This document shows positions 22,705-32,340 of a stretch of DNA of 64,000 bases, piece by piece. Origin of the DNA: Phocaeicola plebeius DSM 17135 (GTDB taxonomy: Bacteria; Bacteroidota; Bacteroidia; Bacteroidales; Bacteroidaceae); contig NZ_DS990127.1 of the NCBI RefSeq assembly GCF_000187895.1, positions 1 through 64,000 of the forward strand, read 5' to 3'. The notes beneath the pieces were generated by a model. It had not been told where the DNA came from. It saw nothing but the letters and a program-made list of their open reading frames with translations, and searched no databases. Numbering within the stretch: the stretch's first letter is position 1; each line of letters begins with the position of its first letter. A program made the position numbers and the translations under genes.

Positions 22705-25700
22705 ATGGAAAAAATAACAGAATATTTGATTCAAAGCACAGTAAATACTTCTGAAGTAAGAGCTTGGGAGGAGATTGTGATGTTGCCTACATATGGCATT
22801 GGTAAAGAAGAAAAAAATCCGATATTTCTTGAGAAACGCGTGTATCAGGGAAGCTCCGGTTCGGTATATCCTTATCCGGTAGTTGAAAAGATTGAAGATG
22901 AAAAGCATGACCGTCCCTGGAGAGCTTTCTTTATTGAAAACGAATACATCAAGCTGATGATTCTTCCGGAACTGGGCGGACGTATTCAAATGGCATACGA
23001 TAAAGTAAAGAAGCGTCATTTCGTATATTATAATCAGGTAATCAAACCGGCATTAGTGGGACTGACCGGACCGTGGATCTCTGGTGGTATTGAGTTTAAC
23101 TGGCCGCAGCACCATCGTCCCAGTACATATCTTCCTACTGACTGCATGATTGAAGAATTCCCTGATGGAAGCAAGACCATCTGGTGTAGTGAGGTAGAAC
23201 GTATGTTCCGTACCAAAGGTATGGCAGGCTTTACCCTCTATCCGGGAAAGGCTTATATTGAAATCAAGGCAAAGGTGTACAACCGTACTCCGTTCCCGCA
23301 GACTTTCTTGTGGTGGGCTAATCCGGCGGTAGTAGTGAACAAAGACTATTATTCAGTGTTCCCGCCTGATGTCAATGCGGTGTTCGACCATGGAAAACGT
23401 GCGGTATCCAGCTTCCCTATAGCCACGGGTGAATATTATAAAGTGGATTATTCTGCCGGAGTAGATATTTCACGCTACAAAAACATTCCGGTACCGACTT
23501 CTTACATGGCCATCAATTCGAAATTTGATTTTGTGGGAGGGTACGAAGAACATATTGAAGCAGGATTGTTGCATGTGGCCGACCATCATGTAAATGCCGG
23601 TAAGAAACAATGGACTTGGGGTAACGGTGATTTCGGACAGGCTTGGGACCGCAACCTGACGGATGAAGACGGACCATACATTGAACTAATGACCGGTATG
23701 TACTGCGATAACCAGCCTGACTTTACTTGGTTGCAACCTTACGAAGAAAAATCATGGGTGCAGTACTTTATGCCTTATCAGAAAGTAGGCATGGTGAAGA
23801 ACGCTACTCGTGATGCACTGATCAACTTGCAACCGGTGGAAGAGGGACGTATGAAGGTAATTCTTTATACTACTGCGGCTCATCGTGAAGTACGTGTTAT
23901 GCTGATCAATACGGTAAATGGAAAGATTTATCTGGATGCGTTGACGGCTGTTTCTCCAGAAAATTCTTATACAGAAATTGTGGCATGCGATACACAGAAG
24001 ATGGAGGATTTAAAACTGACCGTGCTTGATGAAAAAGGTAAGGTGCTGGTAAGTTACCAGGCTGCTAAACCCGAAATCAGACCGATTCCGGAACCGGCTA
24101 AGGCAGCACTCGACCCGAAGAAGATTGCCAGTATGGAGCAGCTTTTCCTGACAGGTCATCACTTGGAACAGTATCGTCATGCTACTTACTTGCCGATGGA
24201 TTATTATATGGAGGCTCTGAGTCGTGATGAAAGCGATATTCGTTGTAACAATGCCGTAGGATTGCTTCTTATGCGCCGCGGACGCTTTGCTGAAGCACAG
24301 AAATATTTTGACCGTGCCATCAAGACACAGACAGAACGTAATCCGAACCCATACGAAGGAGAACCTTACTATAATTTAGGCTGGAGCAAGAAAATGCAAG
24401 GTGACATAGACGGTGCATACGATGCTTTCTTCAAGGCTACCTGGAATGCCGCATGGCAAGATTCTGGCTACATGGGCCTGGCACAGATAGACATGATCCG
24501 TGAAGACTATGCAAACGGACTTGACCATATCGACCGTTCGTTGTATCGCAACTGGCTGAATCACAAAGGACGTCAGTTGAAGGTTTCTTTCTTGCGTAAG
24601 ACAGGTGATTTTGCGAAGGCTGAGGCGCTTATCAATGACTCTTTGGCGATGGATAAGTTCAATATGGGATGCCGCTTCGAATCTTATCTGATTCATACAT
24701 TGCAGGGAAATACCGAAGCTGCCGCTGCCGCAAAGGCTGAAATGAAATCTTTGATGCGTGGTGCCGTACACAGCTATCTGGAATATGCCATCGACTATGC
24801 ATCGGCAGGTATGTATGAAGAAGCTACTCAGCTGTTGTCTTTTGTAACGGAAGAAAACGAAGCTACTTATCCGATGGTATATTATGCGTTGGGTTATTTT
24901 GCTTCCAAGATGGGTAAGAAAGAAGAGGCTGTGGCTCTTTACAAGAAAGCAGAAACCATGTGTCCGAACTACTGCTTCCCGAACAAACTGGAAGAAGTAC
25001 TGATGCTGAATGATGCGATGTTGCTTAATCCGGAAGGAGCCAAGGCACCTTATTACTTGGGTAACTTCCACTATGCGGCTCGTATTTATGATGAAGCTAT
25101 TGCTTGCTGGGAAAAATCAGCATCTATCGATGATACTTATCCTACAGTATTGCGTAACCTGTCACTGGCTTATTATAACAAACAACATAATCCGCAGAAA
25201 GCATTGGCTACACTGGAAAAAGCTTACAACCTGGATACTACCGACGCGCGTATTCTGATGGAGCTCGATCAGCTTTACAAGAAACTGCGTTATCCGCACC
25301 GCCAGCGTCTGGACTTCCTGGAAGCACATGCCGACGTGGTAGAACAGCGTGATGACTTGTGTATCGAGCGTATTACACTCTATAACCAGTTGGGTGAATA
25401 TCAGAAAGCATACGATTTGATTAACTCTCGTAAGTTCCATCCGTGGGAAGGTGGTGAAGGAAAAGTTACCAGCCAGTATTTGCTCTGTCGTGTGGAACTG
25501 GCTAAGATTGCCATCCGTGAAGGTCGTTTTGCCGATGCAGTCCGCTTGTTGAAGGAAACTGAAAAATATCCAGACAACTTGGGTGAAGGTAAGCTTTCTA
25601 TGGCCGAAGAAAACGACATTCACTATTGGATGGGATGTGCTTACGAGGGTCTTGGCGAAGAAGCGTTGGCTAAAGAATACTTTACAAAAGCTACCAAGGG

Positions 25701-26070
25701 CTCTGCTGAACCTGCCATCGCCTTCTTCTATAACGATCAGCAGCCCGACAAGATTTTCTATCAGGGACTGGCATGGCGTAAGCTGGGCGAAGAAGACAAG
25801 GCACGCAGTCGTTTCAACCGCCTGATTAGGCATGGTGAGAAACATCTGTTTGACAAGGTGAAGATTGACTACTTTGCTGTATCGCTCCCCGACCTGCTGA
25901 TTTGGGATGACGACCTGAACGTACGCAACCAGATTCACTGCAACCTGGTGATGGGTATGGGGTATCTCGGATTGGGCGACAAGGAACAGGCTCGCAAGTT
26001 CCTGTCTGAAGTAGCTCGTCTGGACATTAACCATCAGGCCGGAAAGCAGCTTTTGGAAATGTGTGACTAG
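22705..26070 (+). CDS. DUF5107 domain protein with TPR repeats
   Basis: A 1121-residue protein without signal peptide or membrane segment. The N-terminal half (about 1-430) is the DUF5107 domain, a beta-sandwich resembling carbohydrate-mutarotase folds (motifs LPELGGRIQMAYDKVKKRHF and GGIEFNWPQHHRPSTY). The C-terminal half (about 470-1121) is a run of tetratricopeptide repeats such as YYNLGWSKKMQGDIDGAYDAF. Such proteins are encoded in or near many Bacteroidetes carbohydrate loci; their reaction is not known to me. The lack of an export signal suggests cytoplasmic action on imported sugars. A weak hairpin follows the gene. Confidence 0.85.
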   Translation: MEKITEYLIQSTVNTSEVRAWEEIVMLPTYGIGKEEKNPIFLEKRVYQGSSGSVYPYPVVEKIEDEKHDRPWRAFFIENEYIKLMILPELGGRIQMAYDKVKKRHFVYYNQVIKPALVGLTGPWISGGIEFNWPQHHRPSTYLPTDCMIEEFPDGSKTIWCSEVERMFRTKGMAGFTLYPGKAYIEIKAKVYNRTPFPQTFLWWANPAVVVNKDYYSVFPPDVNAVFDHGKRAVSSFPIATGEYYKVDYSAGVDISRYKNIPVPTSYMAINSKFDFVGGYEEHIEAGLLHVADHHVNAGKKQWTWGNGDFGQAWDRNLTDEDGPYIELMTGMYCDNQPDFTWLQPYEEKSWVQYFMPYQKVGMVKNATRDALINLQPVEEGRMKVILYTTAAHREVRVMLINTVNGKIYLDALTAVSPENSYTEIVACDTQKMEDLKLTVLDEKGKVLVSYQAAKPEIRPIPEPAKAALDPKKIASMEQLFLTGHHLEQYRHATYLPMDYYMEALSRDESDIRCNNAVGLLLMRRGRFAEAQKYFDRAIKTQTERNPNPYEGEPYYNLGWSKKMQGDIDGAYDAFFKATWNAAWQDSGYMGLAQIDMIREDYANGLDHIDRSLYRNWLNHKGRQLKVSFLRKTGDFAKAEALINDSLAMDKFNMGCRFESYLIHTLQGNTEAAAAAKAEMKSLMRGAVHSYLEYAIDYASAGMYEEATQLLSFVTEENEATYPMVYYALGYFASKMGKKEEAVALYKKAETMCPNYCFPNKLEEVLMLNDAMLLNPEGAKAPYYLGNFHYAARIYDEAIACWEKSASIDDTYPTVLRNLSLAYYNKQHNPQKALATLEKAYNLDTTDARILMELDQLYKKLRYPHRQRLDFLEAHADVVEQRDDLCIERITLYNQLGEYQKAYDLINSRKFHPWEGGEGKVTSQYLLCRVELAKIAIREGRFADAVRLLKETEKYPDNLGEGKLSMAEENDIHYWMGCAYEGLGEEALAKEYFTKATKGSAEPAIAFFYNDQQPDKIFYQGLAWRKLGEEDKARSRFNRLIRHGEKHLFDKVKIDYFAVSLPDLLIWDDDLNVRNQIHCNLVMGMGYLGLGDKEQARKFLSEVARLDINHQAGKQLLEMCD

Positions 26071-26086
26071 CTGGTTAAGTAAGGAG

Positions 26087-26110
26087 ACTGCCTGTATCAG
26101 GCAGTTCCCT
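26087..26110 (+). terminator. Small hairpin after DUF5107 gene
   Basis: ACTGCCTG (26087-26094) pairs with CAGGCAGT (26098-26105) across a three-base loop, followed by TCCCTTGTTTT. The stem is perfect but the T tract is interrupted, so termination is probably partial. It separates the upstream enzymes from the SusC/D block. Confidence 0.55.
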
Positions 26111-26160
26111 TGTTTTCAATAAAATGTATTTATTCACTAAGTTAACATAATCTATTAATT

Positions 26161-27507
26161 ATGAAGCAATTGTATTTATTATTAATGTTATTTGCTCTTT
26201 TCTCCTTAGAAGGGTGTAAGGATGACGGCGAAATGTCTTTTCCAGCCTCTTCCTCGCCGGAGATTGTAGTAGAGCGAAACGATTTGTATTCAAATCCTAA
26301 CAGGAAGTTTATCATTAAAGCCGATTTGAAAGACGATTTAGGCTTGAAGTCCTTGAAAATCAGCATTCCTGAGTTCTATTTGGATAAGGAAATTACTTTT
26401 CCTACGGATGATTTGCTGACTGAGTATAAGTTGGCTTATGAGTTCCTGGCTCCGGCCGATACGAAGGAAGTTGAAACTTACAAAGTAAACCTTGTTTTGA
26501 CAGATGTTTCAGGCAATAGTGTAGCGAAAGAACTGACCTTGCATCTGGACGGCGACTTCAATGTACCTGTTTTCTCCGATGTCAAACCAGTAGATGGAAT
26601 GGTCAAGATTTTAGGGGAGGATATGAGTCTGGAAGTTTCGTTTACTGTTGCCGATGATACTGGACTGGACTCTGTAATAGTAGAAGAAAAGAAATTGGGC
26701 ATCAAAGAACGGATTAAGCTGAATGGTGAGAAAGAATACACCTTCAGTAAGACCTATTCCTTACCTTCCGAGCCAGCCAAATACGAACTGAGCATTGCTG
26801 CTATTGATAACTTCATTGAGCCGAATAAAGCGGTACAGAAACTAGGCTTTAGCGTTTCCAGCGAGATGGTAACATTATTCTTGGCCGATGTACCTAAAGA
26901 CGCCGATCTGCAGGAAGATATATTCGGAGTGCCCATGTACTATCATGAAAAGAAAGATGGTGTATTCAAGTTCAGATATTATGCCGATACCGACAACAAG
27001 GAAATCTATTTCTTGGGACAAGAGACTGCTTTCGAACCACATTGCTTTGGTAAAGCTTCCGAGGACGGAAAACTTATGAACAGTATCACAGCTGAGCCTA
27101 TCATTTTGCCGACTAAGGGGTATTATGAACTGGCAGCAGATACGAAGAATATGACTTACGAAGTGACTGCTTATACACCGACGTCTTCAGTTTGGAATCC
27201 GACAAATATTACCATTTGTGGTAATGGTATGGAACTGGGCGGATGGAATCCTAATAATACAGATCTGTTATTGGCTGCCAATCCAGATAATCCATATATC
27301 CTTGAAAGAGATTTGAATCTGACAGGTACGGATATTGCCATGACCATTACTTCGCCTAACTGGGGAAATCCATTCTGGCGCTTGGATGCAAATGCTACTA
27401 TCGTTTATATGGGTGGAGGTAATTTTACTTATCCCAATACAAAGACCGGTACATATAAATATAAGATGGATACTGAAATAGGACGTGCAGTCTTGATAAA
27501 GGAATAG
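26161..27507 (+). CDS. SusE/SusF-like surface glycan-binding lipoprotein
   Basis: This 448-residue protein has a lipoprotein signal with Cys20 in the lipobox (FSLEGCKDDG), followed by acidic residues that favour surface display in Bacteroidetes. Several beta-sandwich segments follow. The C-terminal part (ITICGNGMELGGWNP, ANPDNPYILERDLNL) resembles SusE/SusF carbohydrate-binding modules. It lies directly upstream of susC (15-nt gap) rather than after susD, an unusual order. The probable role is to hold the glycan at the cell surface; specificity is unknown. Confidence 0.75.
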   Translation: MKQLYLLLMLFALFSLEGCKDDGEMSFPASSSPEIVVERNDLYSNPNRKFIIKADLKDDLGLKSLKISIPEFYLDKEITFPTDDLLTEYKLAYEFLAPADTKEVETYKVNLVLTDVSGNSVAKELTLHLDGDFNVPVFSDVKPVDGMVKILGEDMSLEVSFTVADDTGLDSVIVEEKKLGIKERIKLNGEKEYTFSKTYSLPSEPAKYELSIAAIDNFIEPNKAVQKLGFSVSSEMVTLFLADVPKDADLQEDIFGVPMYYHEKKDGVFKFRYYADTDNKEIYFLGQETAFEPHCFGKASEDGKLMNSITAEPIILPTKGYYELAADTKNMTYEVTAYTPTSSVWNPTNITICGNGMELGGWNPNNTDLLLAANPDNPYILERDLNLTGTDIAMTITSPNWGNPFWRLDANATIVYMGGGNFTYPNTKTGTYKYKMDTEIGRAVLIKE

Positions 27508-27522
27508 TAAAAAATAGGAACC

Positions 27523-30500
27523 ATGAAAAAGAACATTTTACTTTTTATAGTAATAGCCTGCATGTCATGTTTGGCTGTGAATGCACAGATTGTAGTAAAA
27601 GGAACTGTGATTGACGCGAATAACGGGCCGTTGATTGGCGTAAATATTATGGAGAAGGGGACGACGAATGGTGTCATTTCTGATATGGACGGACATTATG
27701 TCATTACGGTCAAGAATGCCGATGCTCAGCTGGTCTTCACTTACATATCATATAAGACGAGGACTGAAAAAGTAGGGGCTCGCAAAGAGATCAACGTAAC
27801 GTTGCAAGAAGACACTGAGACTTTGGATGAAGTTGTAGTAGTGGGATATGGTGTGCAGAAGAAAAGCGATTTGACAAGTTCGATTTCTTCAGTGAAGGGC
27901 AAGGACGTCAGGTCGATGAATGTAAGTAATGCAACCGAAAGCTTGCAGGGAAAAGTGGCCGGTATTACGGTAGTAGGAGCAGGAGGTCCCGGTGCACAAC
28001 CGAAGGTACTGATCCGTGGATTCTCTACCATTAACCTGACGACAGATCCCTTATATGTAGTTGATGGTGTCCCGATGGGAGGTGGTATCAACTTCTTGAA
28101 CCCAAATGAAATTGAAAGCATTGAAGTGTTGAAGGATGCTTCGGCAAGTGCTATTTACGGTAGCCGTGCTTCGAATGGTGTCATAATGGTGACCACACGT
28201 AAGGGTAAAGAAGGCAAGCCGACGTTCTATATTGATATGCATTATGGTGTGCAGGAAATGAAGAATCCTTATGACATGGCCGATGCAGTGGAATATGCAG
28301 AAATCCTGAATACGGCTGCTCTTAATGCCGGTTATCCTAAGGAATTTGATGACCCTTCGGTATATGCTGGAAAGACTACGAACTGGTGGGGCGCCGGTAT
28401 TAGAGAGTATACTCCCCAGATGAATGCCAGTATAGGTGTGCAGGGTGGTACTGATAAGAACAAGTATGCTGTCAGCCTGAACTATTATCAGCAGGATTCT
28501 TTCTATGAAAAGGGTGGATATAAACGCTTTACAGCTCGTCTGACCAATGATTACAAGTTTAATCGTTTCGTATCGGCCGGATTTGCGCTGAATCCTCGTT
28601 ATGAGTCATGGGGTAACCCTTCGAACTGGGCTGATTTCGACCGTATTGATCCTATCACTCCTATATTTAAGCCTGAAGAGGAACTTACGGGTGAGGAGAA
28701 CGAGTACAGTATCTATGCCCGTTCACCGTCTTATGTCTGGAATCCGGTTGCTACGGTAGCGCGCTGGAAACAGAGTAATTACTCGTATGCATTGTCGTCT
28801 TCGGCTTATTTGGAGATAAAACCGTTGAAGGACCTGATTTTCCGTTCGCAGTTCTCGCTGGAGTTGGATAGCCGTATTTCCAATTCATTCTCTCCAGACT
28901 TTGTAATTGACCCAGCTCACGAATTCCAAACGAACAATAAGATTTCGCGAAGCACGTCGCTTTATCGTAACTGGAGTTTGCAGAATACATTGACTTATCT
29001 GAAGACTGTGGCCGATAAGCATAACATGTCTTTCATGGTGGGTAATACACTTGAAGAGTGGAATACGACTACACTGTGGGGAAGCTATGAAAAACTACCG
29101 AACAATTCGGATAACCTACAGGAACTGGATGCTGGTACCTTGAATCCTCAGACGGGTGGTAATTCATCTACTACTTCGATTCTGTCTTACTTCGGAAGAG
29201 TAAACTATAATTATGCTAATAAGTATTATCTGACGGCTACGTATCGTCTGGATGGTTCTTCCAAGTTTATGTCAAAGAACAAGTGGGCTTCGTTCCCCTC
29301 AGCTTCGTTGGCATGGCGTGTTTCGGGCGAACCGTTTATGGAAAGTATTTCAACCGTGCTCAACGATTTGAAATTACGTGCCGGATGGGGACGCGTGGGT
29401 AATCAGAACTTACCTTCGGGTGTGTATATGTCGCAGTTGGGACAGAGCTACTATGCTTTTGGCGACAATGTGGTGAACACCACTTATCCGAGCCTGGTAA
29501 AGAATGAAGATGTGAAGTGGGAAACAGTGGAAGATTACAACTTTGGTATTGATTATGGATTCTTCAACAACAAGCTGACTGGTTCATTGGAATACTATGT
29601 GAAGAATACACGCGACATGCTTTTCCAGAAGGCTTATCCCAGTTATTCGGGCTTCCCTGGCGATGCTAAAATATGGACTAACGTGGGTTCTATGCGTACA
29701 AAAGGATTTGAAATGAGCGTTGCTTACAATGACCAGTTTGGTGATTTTACTTTGGGTGCTACTTTCAACTTGACTACGTTCGATGTTAAGATGACCGAGT
29801 TGACTGGTGATAAAGATCCGCTGTACGGCAATGGTGAGAAGACGAAAACAGTGGAAGGTGACGAACCTGGCTACTTCTATGGCTACGTGGCCGACGGTCT
29901 CTTCCAAAACAAGACGGAGCTGAACAGCCATACTAATAACGAAGGGCAGTTCCTGCAGCCTTATGCTAAGGAAGGCGACATACGTTTCAAGGACATCAAC
30001 GGTGACGGTGTGCTGAATGCTGATGACCGCACAAAGATCGGTTCTCCTTGGGCTGACGTTACGATGGGATTGAACTTGAACCTCGGTTACAAGAACTTTG
30101 ACTTGGTTGCAAACTTCTATGCCAGCGTGGGCAATGACCTGGTTAACCAGAATATCAGCGAGCTGTACAACGCCGGAGGTGGTAATAAAGTGAATAAAAT
30201 CAGTGGTCTGATGGATATGGCTTGGCACGGCGAGGGAACTTCCAATAGCATACCCCGTCTGTCGTCGGTAGATAACAATGAGAATTTCACGAAATTCTCT
30301 TCGCTTTACATCGAAGACGGTTCGTTCTTGCGTCTGAAGAATCTGCAGTTGGGATATACCTTCAATAAGATTCCTTATTTGAGTAAGTTACGTGTTTATC
30401 TGGCAGCCCAGAACCTGTTTACCATTACGGGATACGACGGCATCGAGCCTGAAGTTTCTGGAAGTGTATTGGGCTTTGGTTTCGGTGGATGGAACTATCC

Positions 30501-30543
30501 GGTACAACGAGTTTATTCAGTAGGAGTTAATGTAACGTTTTAA
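27523..30543 (+). CDS. SusC-like TonB-dependent outer-membrane transporter
   Basis: The 1006-residue transporter has a signal peptide (IACMSCLAVNAQ), a carboxypeptidase-regulatory-like domain (about 23-105), a TonB-box region (DEVVVVGYGVQKKSDLTSS), a plug with YVVDGVPMGGG and IYGSRASNGVIMVTT, and a 22-strand barrel ending in the aromatic terminus VGVNVTF. There is no N-terminal STN domain, so it is not a sigma-factor transducer. It imports oligosaccharides with the SusD lid encoded 12 nt downstream, and is the core of the polysaccharide locus. Confidence 0.96.
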   Translation: MKKNILLFIVIACMSCLAVNAQIVVKGTVIDANNGPLIGVNIMEKGTTNGVISDMDGHYVITVKNADAQLVFTYISYKTRTEKVGARKEINVTLQEDTETLDEVVVVGYGVQKKSDLTSSISSVKGKDVRSMNVSNATESLQGKVAGITVVGAGGPGAQPKVLIRGFSTINLTTDPLYVVDGVPMGGGINFLNPNEIESIEVLKDASASAIYGSRASNGVIMVTTRKGKEGKPTFYIDMHYGVQEMKNPYDMADAVEYAEILNTAALNAGYPKEFDDPSVYAGKTTNWWGAGIREYTPQMNASIGVQGGTDKNKYAVSLNYYQQDSFYEKGGYKRFTARLTNDYKFNRFVSAGFALNPRYESWGNPSNWADFDRIDPITPIFKPEEELTGEENEYSIYARSPSYVWNPVATVARWKQSNYSYALSSSAYLEIKPLKDLIFRSQFSLELDSRISNSFSPDFVIDPAHEFQTNNKISRSTSLYRNWSLQNTLTYLKTVADKHNMSFMVGNTLEEWNTTTLWGSYEKLPNNSDNLQELDAGTLNPQTGGNSSTTSILSYFGRVNYNYANKYYLTATYRLDGSSKFMSKNKWASFPSASLAWRVSGEPFMESISTVLNDLKLRAGWGRVGNQNLPSGVYMSQLGQSYYAFGDNVVNTTYPSLVKNEDVKWETVEDYNFGIDYGFFNNKLTGSLEYYVKNTRDMLFQKAYPSYSGFPGDAKIWTNVGSMRTKGFEMSVAYNDQFGDFTLGATFNLTTFDVKMTELTGDKDPLYGNGEKTKTVEGDEPGYFYGYVADGLFQNKTELNSHTNNEGQFLQPYAKEGDIRFKDINGDGVLNADDRTKIGSPWADVTMGLNLNLGYKNFDLVANFYASVGNDLVNQNISELYNAGGGNKVNKISGLMDMAWHGEGTSNSIPRLSSVDNNENFTKFSSLYIEDGSFLRLKNLQLGYTFNKIPYLSKLRVYLAAQNLFTITGYDGIEPEVSGSVLGFGFGGWNYPVQRVYSVGVNVTF

Positions 30544-30555
30544 ATTAGTACAAGT

Positions 30556-32175
30556 ATGAAGAAGTGTTTTTTAGCCATTATAATAGCTTCGTGTGGATTG
30601 TTTTCTTCTTGCGAGGACTTTATCGAGCACGAGCAGAGAGGTGTTCAGAATTTGGACAACTATTTCCAAACCGACACCGAATGTCAGGAGTTTGTGAACG
30701 ATTTGTATAAACGTGCCTTTTTGCATTACGACTGGTCGCCCTTGTGCTCTTCACGTATTGCCAACGAGACAGCAACCGATGATGCATGGATGGGAAATAC
30801 CGGACAGAGTGCGGAGATTTTTATTCCGGCAGCGCAGTATTTGATTACGCCTAACAGAATGGGTGAGCTGCTCAATCTGTACAAAATCCGTTATCAGAAC
30901 ATTATGGCATGCAATATCGCCATCGAGTCTATTCCGGGCGCACCGATTATGGACGAGAAAAAGAATCAGTATGTGGGCGAAGCGCTCTTTTGCCGTGCTT
31001 ACAATTACTTGGAACTGGTGGCCAACTTCGGAGGTGTACCTTTAGTATTGGAAATGCTTTCGTCTAGCGAAATGGACAAGGTGCGTGCAAGCAAGGAAGA
31101 AGTGTACCAGCAAATCGAGGCGGACTTGAAAACAGCCATTCACAAGGTGAGCAGTTCCTACGAGGATGGCAATAAAGGCCGCGCTTCAGTATGGGCATGC
31201 ACTGCTTTGCTGGCAAGGGCTTACCTGTATCAGAGCAAGTGGGAAGAGGCTTATCATTATGCCGACACGACGATTGTAAACGGCGGATTCAAGCTGGAAC
31301 CTAACTTCGTGAACATTTGGGACGTGAATAATCCTAACGGTGTGGAATCCATCATCGAGGTGCAGACCAATACCGAGTCGGACAAGGCTCTGGGCAACCA
31401 GTTGTGTACTTTGTGTGGTGCCCGTGGCGAGAAAGCCGAAAACTTCCCCAGCAAAGATGCTGCGGACGTGATGGACGGATGGGGATGGGGAACACCGACC
31501 AGCGACCTGGAGAACTGCTACCTGTCTGAGAACGACGAGATACGCCGTCGCAGTACGATTACGGTTTATGGCGAACCCGCTTATGGAGATGAAGAACTGA
31601 ATCCTTCTTATATGTTTGATCTGGAGCAGAACAAGTCGGGACGTGTGATCCGCAAATACTACGTGCCCATTGCAACCCGTCGGACGCTGTTTGACAAACG
31701 CTACAATGCGCCGCTCAACACGCCTATTATCCGTTTGGCCGAAATGTATCTGACCCGTGCCGAGGCCGCTTATTACTTGGGTAAGTATGATAGTGCGATG
31801 GATGATGTTGACATCGTGCGGAGTCGTGTAGACCTGCCGGGTAAGAAGGGTACGGTTTCCGGAACCGATATTCTGTATGCCATCTGGAAAGAACGCCGTA
31901 TGGAACTGGCTTTCGAGGGACTCCGTTTGTACGACATCCGTCGCCAGATAGATCCTGCCACTAATCAGCCTGTCATCGCTGGCCTTTTCGGTCCGAACGG
32001 AAGCTTCGTACATTATAATACGGTTGAGTCGACCGACGAATACGAGACTAGCAACCTGAAAGAATTACAGGATAAGGGGATAAATTTTGACATCAACAAA
32101 CATCTGCTTTGGCCTATTCCGCAGTCGGAAATTGACCGAAGTTTTGGACAGATCACGCAAAATCCTAATTATTAA
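30556..32175 (+). CDS. SusD-like glycan-binding outer-membrane lipoprotein
   Basis: A 539-residue lipoprotein (lipobox GLFSSC, Cys19) with the SusD fold: four TPR-like helical pairs, for example EALFCRAYNYLELVANFGGVPLV and ALLARAYLYQSKWEEAYHYAD, and the C-terminal IWKERRMELAFEGLRLYDIRR and HLLWPIPQSEIDRS motifs. It forms the lid over the SusC channel and binds the incoming glycan. The 22-bp repeat array lies immediately after its stop codon. Confidence 0.95.
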   Translation: MKKCFLAIIIASCGLFSSCEDFIEHEQRGVQNLDNYFQTDTECQEFVNDLYKRAFLHYDWSPLCSSRIANETATDDAWMGNTGQSAEIFIPAAQYLITPNRMGELLNLYKIRYQNIMACNIAIESIPGAPIMDEKKNQYVGEALFCRAYNYLELVANFGGVPLVLEMLSSSEMDKVRASKEEVYQQIEADLKTAIHKVSSSYEDGNKGRASVWACTALLARAYLYQSKWEEAYHYADTTIVNGGFKLEPNFVNIWDVNNPNGVESIIEVQTNTESDKALGNQLCTLCGARGEKAENFPSKDAADVMDGWGWGTPTSDLENCYLSENDEIRRRSTITVYGEPAYGDEELNPSYMFDLEQNKSGRVIRKYYVPIATRRTLFDKRYNAPLNTPIIRLAEMYLTRAEAAYYLGKYDSAMDDVDIVRSRVDLPGKKGTVSGTDILYAIWKERRMELAFEGLRLYDIRRQIDPATNQPVIAGLFGPNGSFVHYNTVESTDEYETSNLKELQDKGINFDINKHLLWPIPQSEIDRSFGQITQNPNY

Positions 32176-32198
32176 TAGTCTAGCAATAACGGAAAATG

Positions 32199-32286
32199 TG
32201 ACTTGTGCGGCTCGCGAGCAATGCAAGTACGGCTCGCGAGCCACATTTGTGTTACAGTTGTTCGATACTTGTGTGCAGGAAAGGGG
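32199..32286. repeat. 22-bp tandem array, GGCTCGCGAGCC type
   Basis: In the 165-nt gap between susD and the second GH30 gene, the palindrome core CGGCTCGCGAGC begins at 32208 and again at 32230, exactly 22 apart; the second copy completes the perfect 12-bp palindrome GGCTCGCGAGCC. ACTTGTG (32201), its variant ATTTGTG (32245) and ACTTGTG (32267) keep the same register, giving four 22-bp units of which the last two are degraded. The period equals that of the arrays at 15771 and 52067 although the sequence is unrelated. Confidence 0.75.
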
Positions 32287-32340
32287 CTTCCTGCTGGTTG
32301 TAGGCTAATTGAAAAAATTGAACTATTTAACGTAGAAACA

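Noticed and set aside
32203..32340. N-terminal extension of the second GH30 enzyme
   Set aside because: It would be translated from the repeat array and would bury the lipoprotein signal; the start at 32341 is better.
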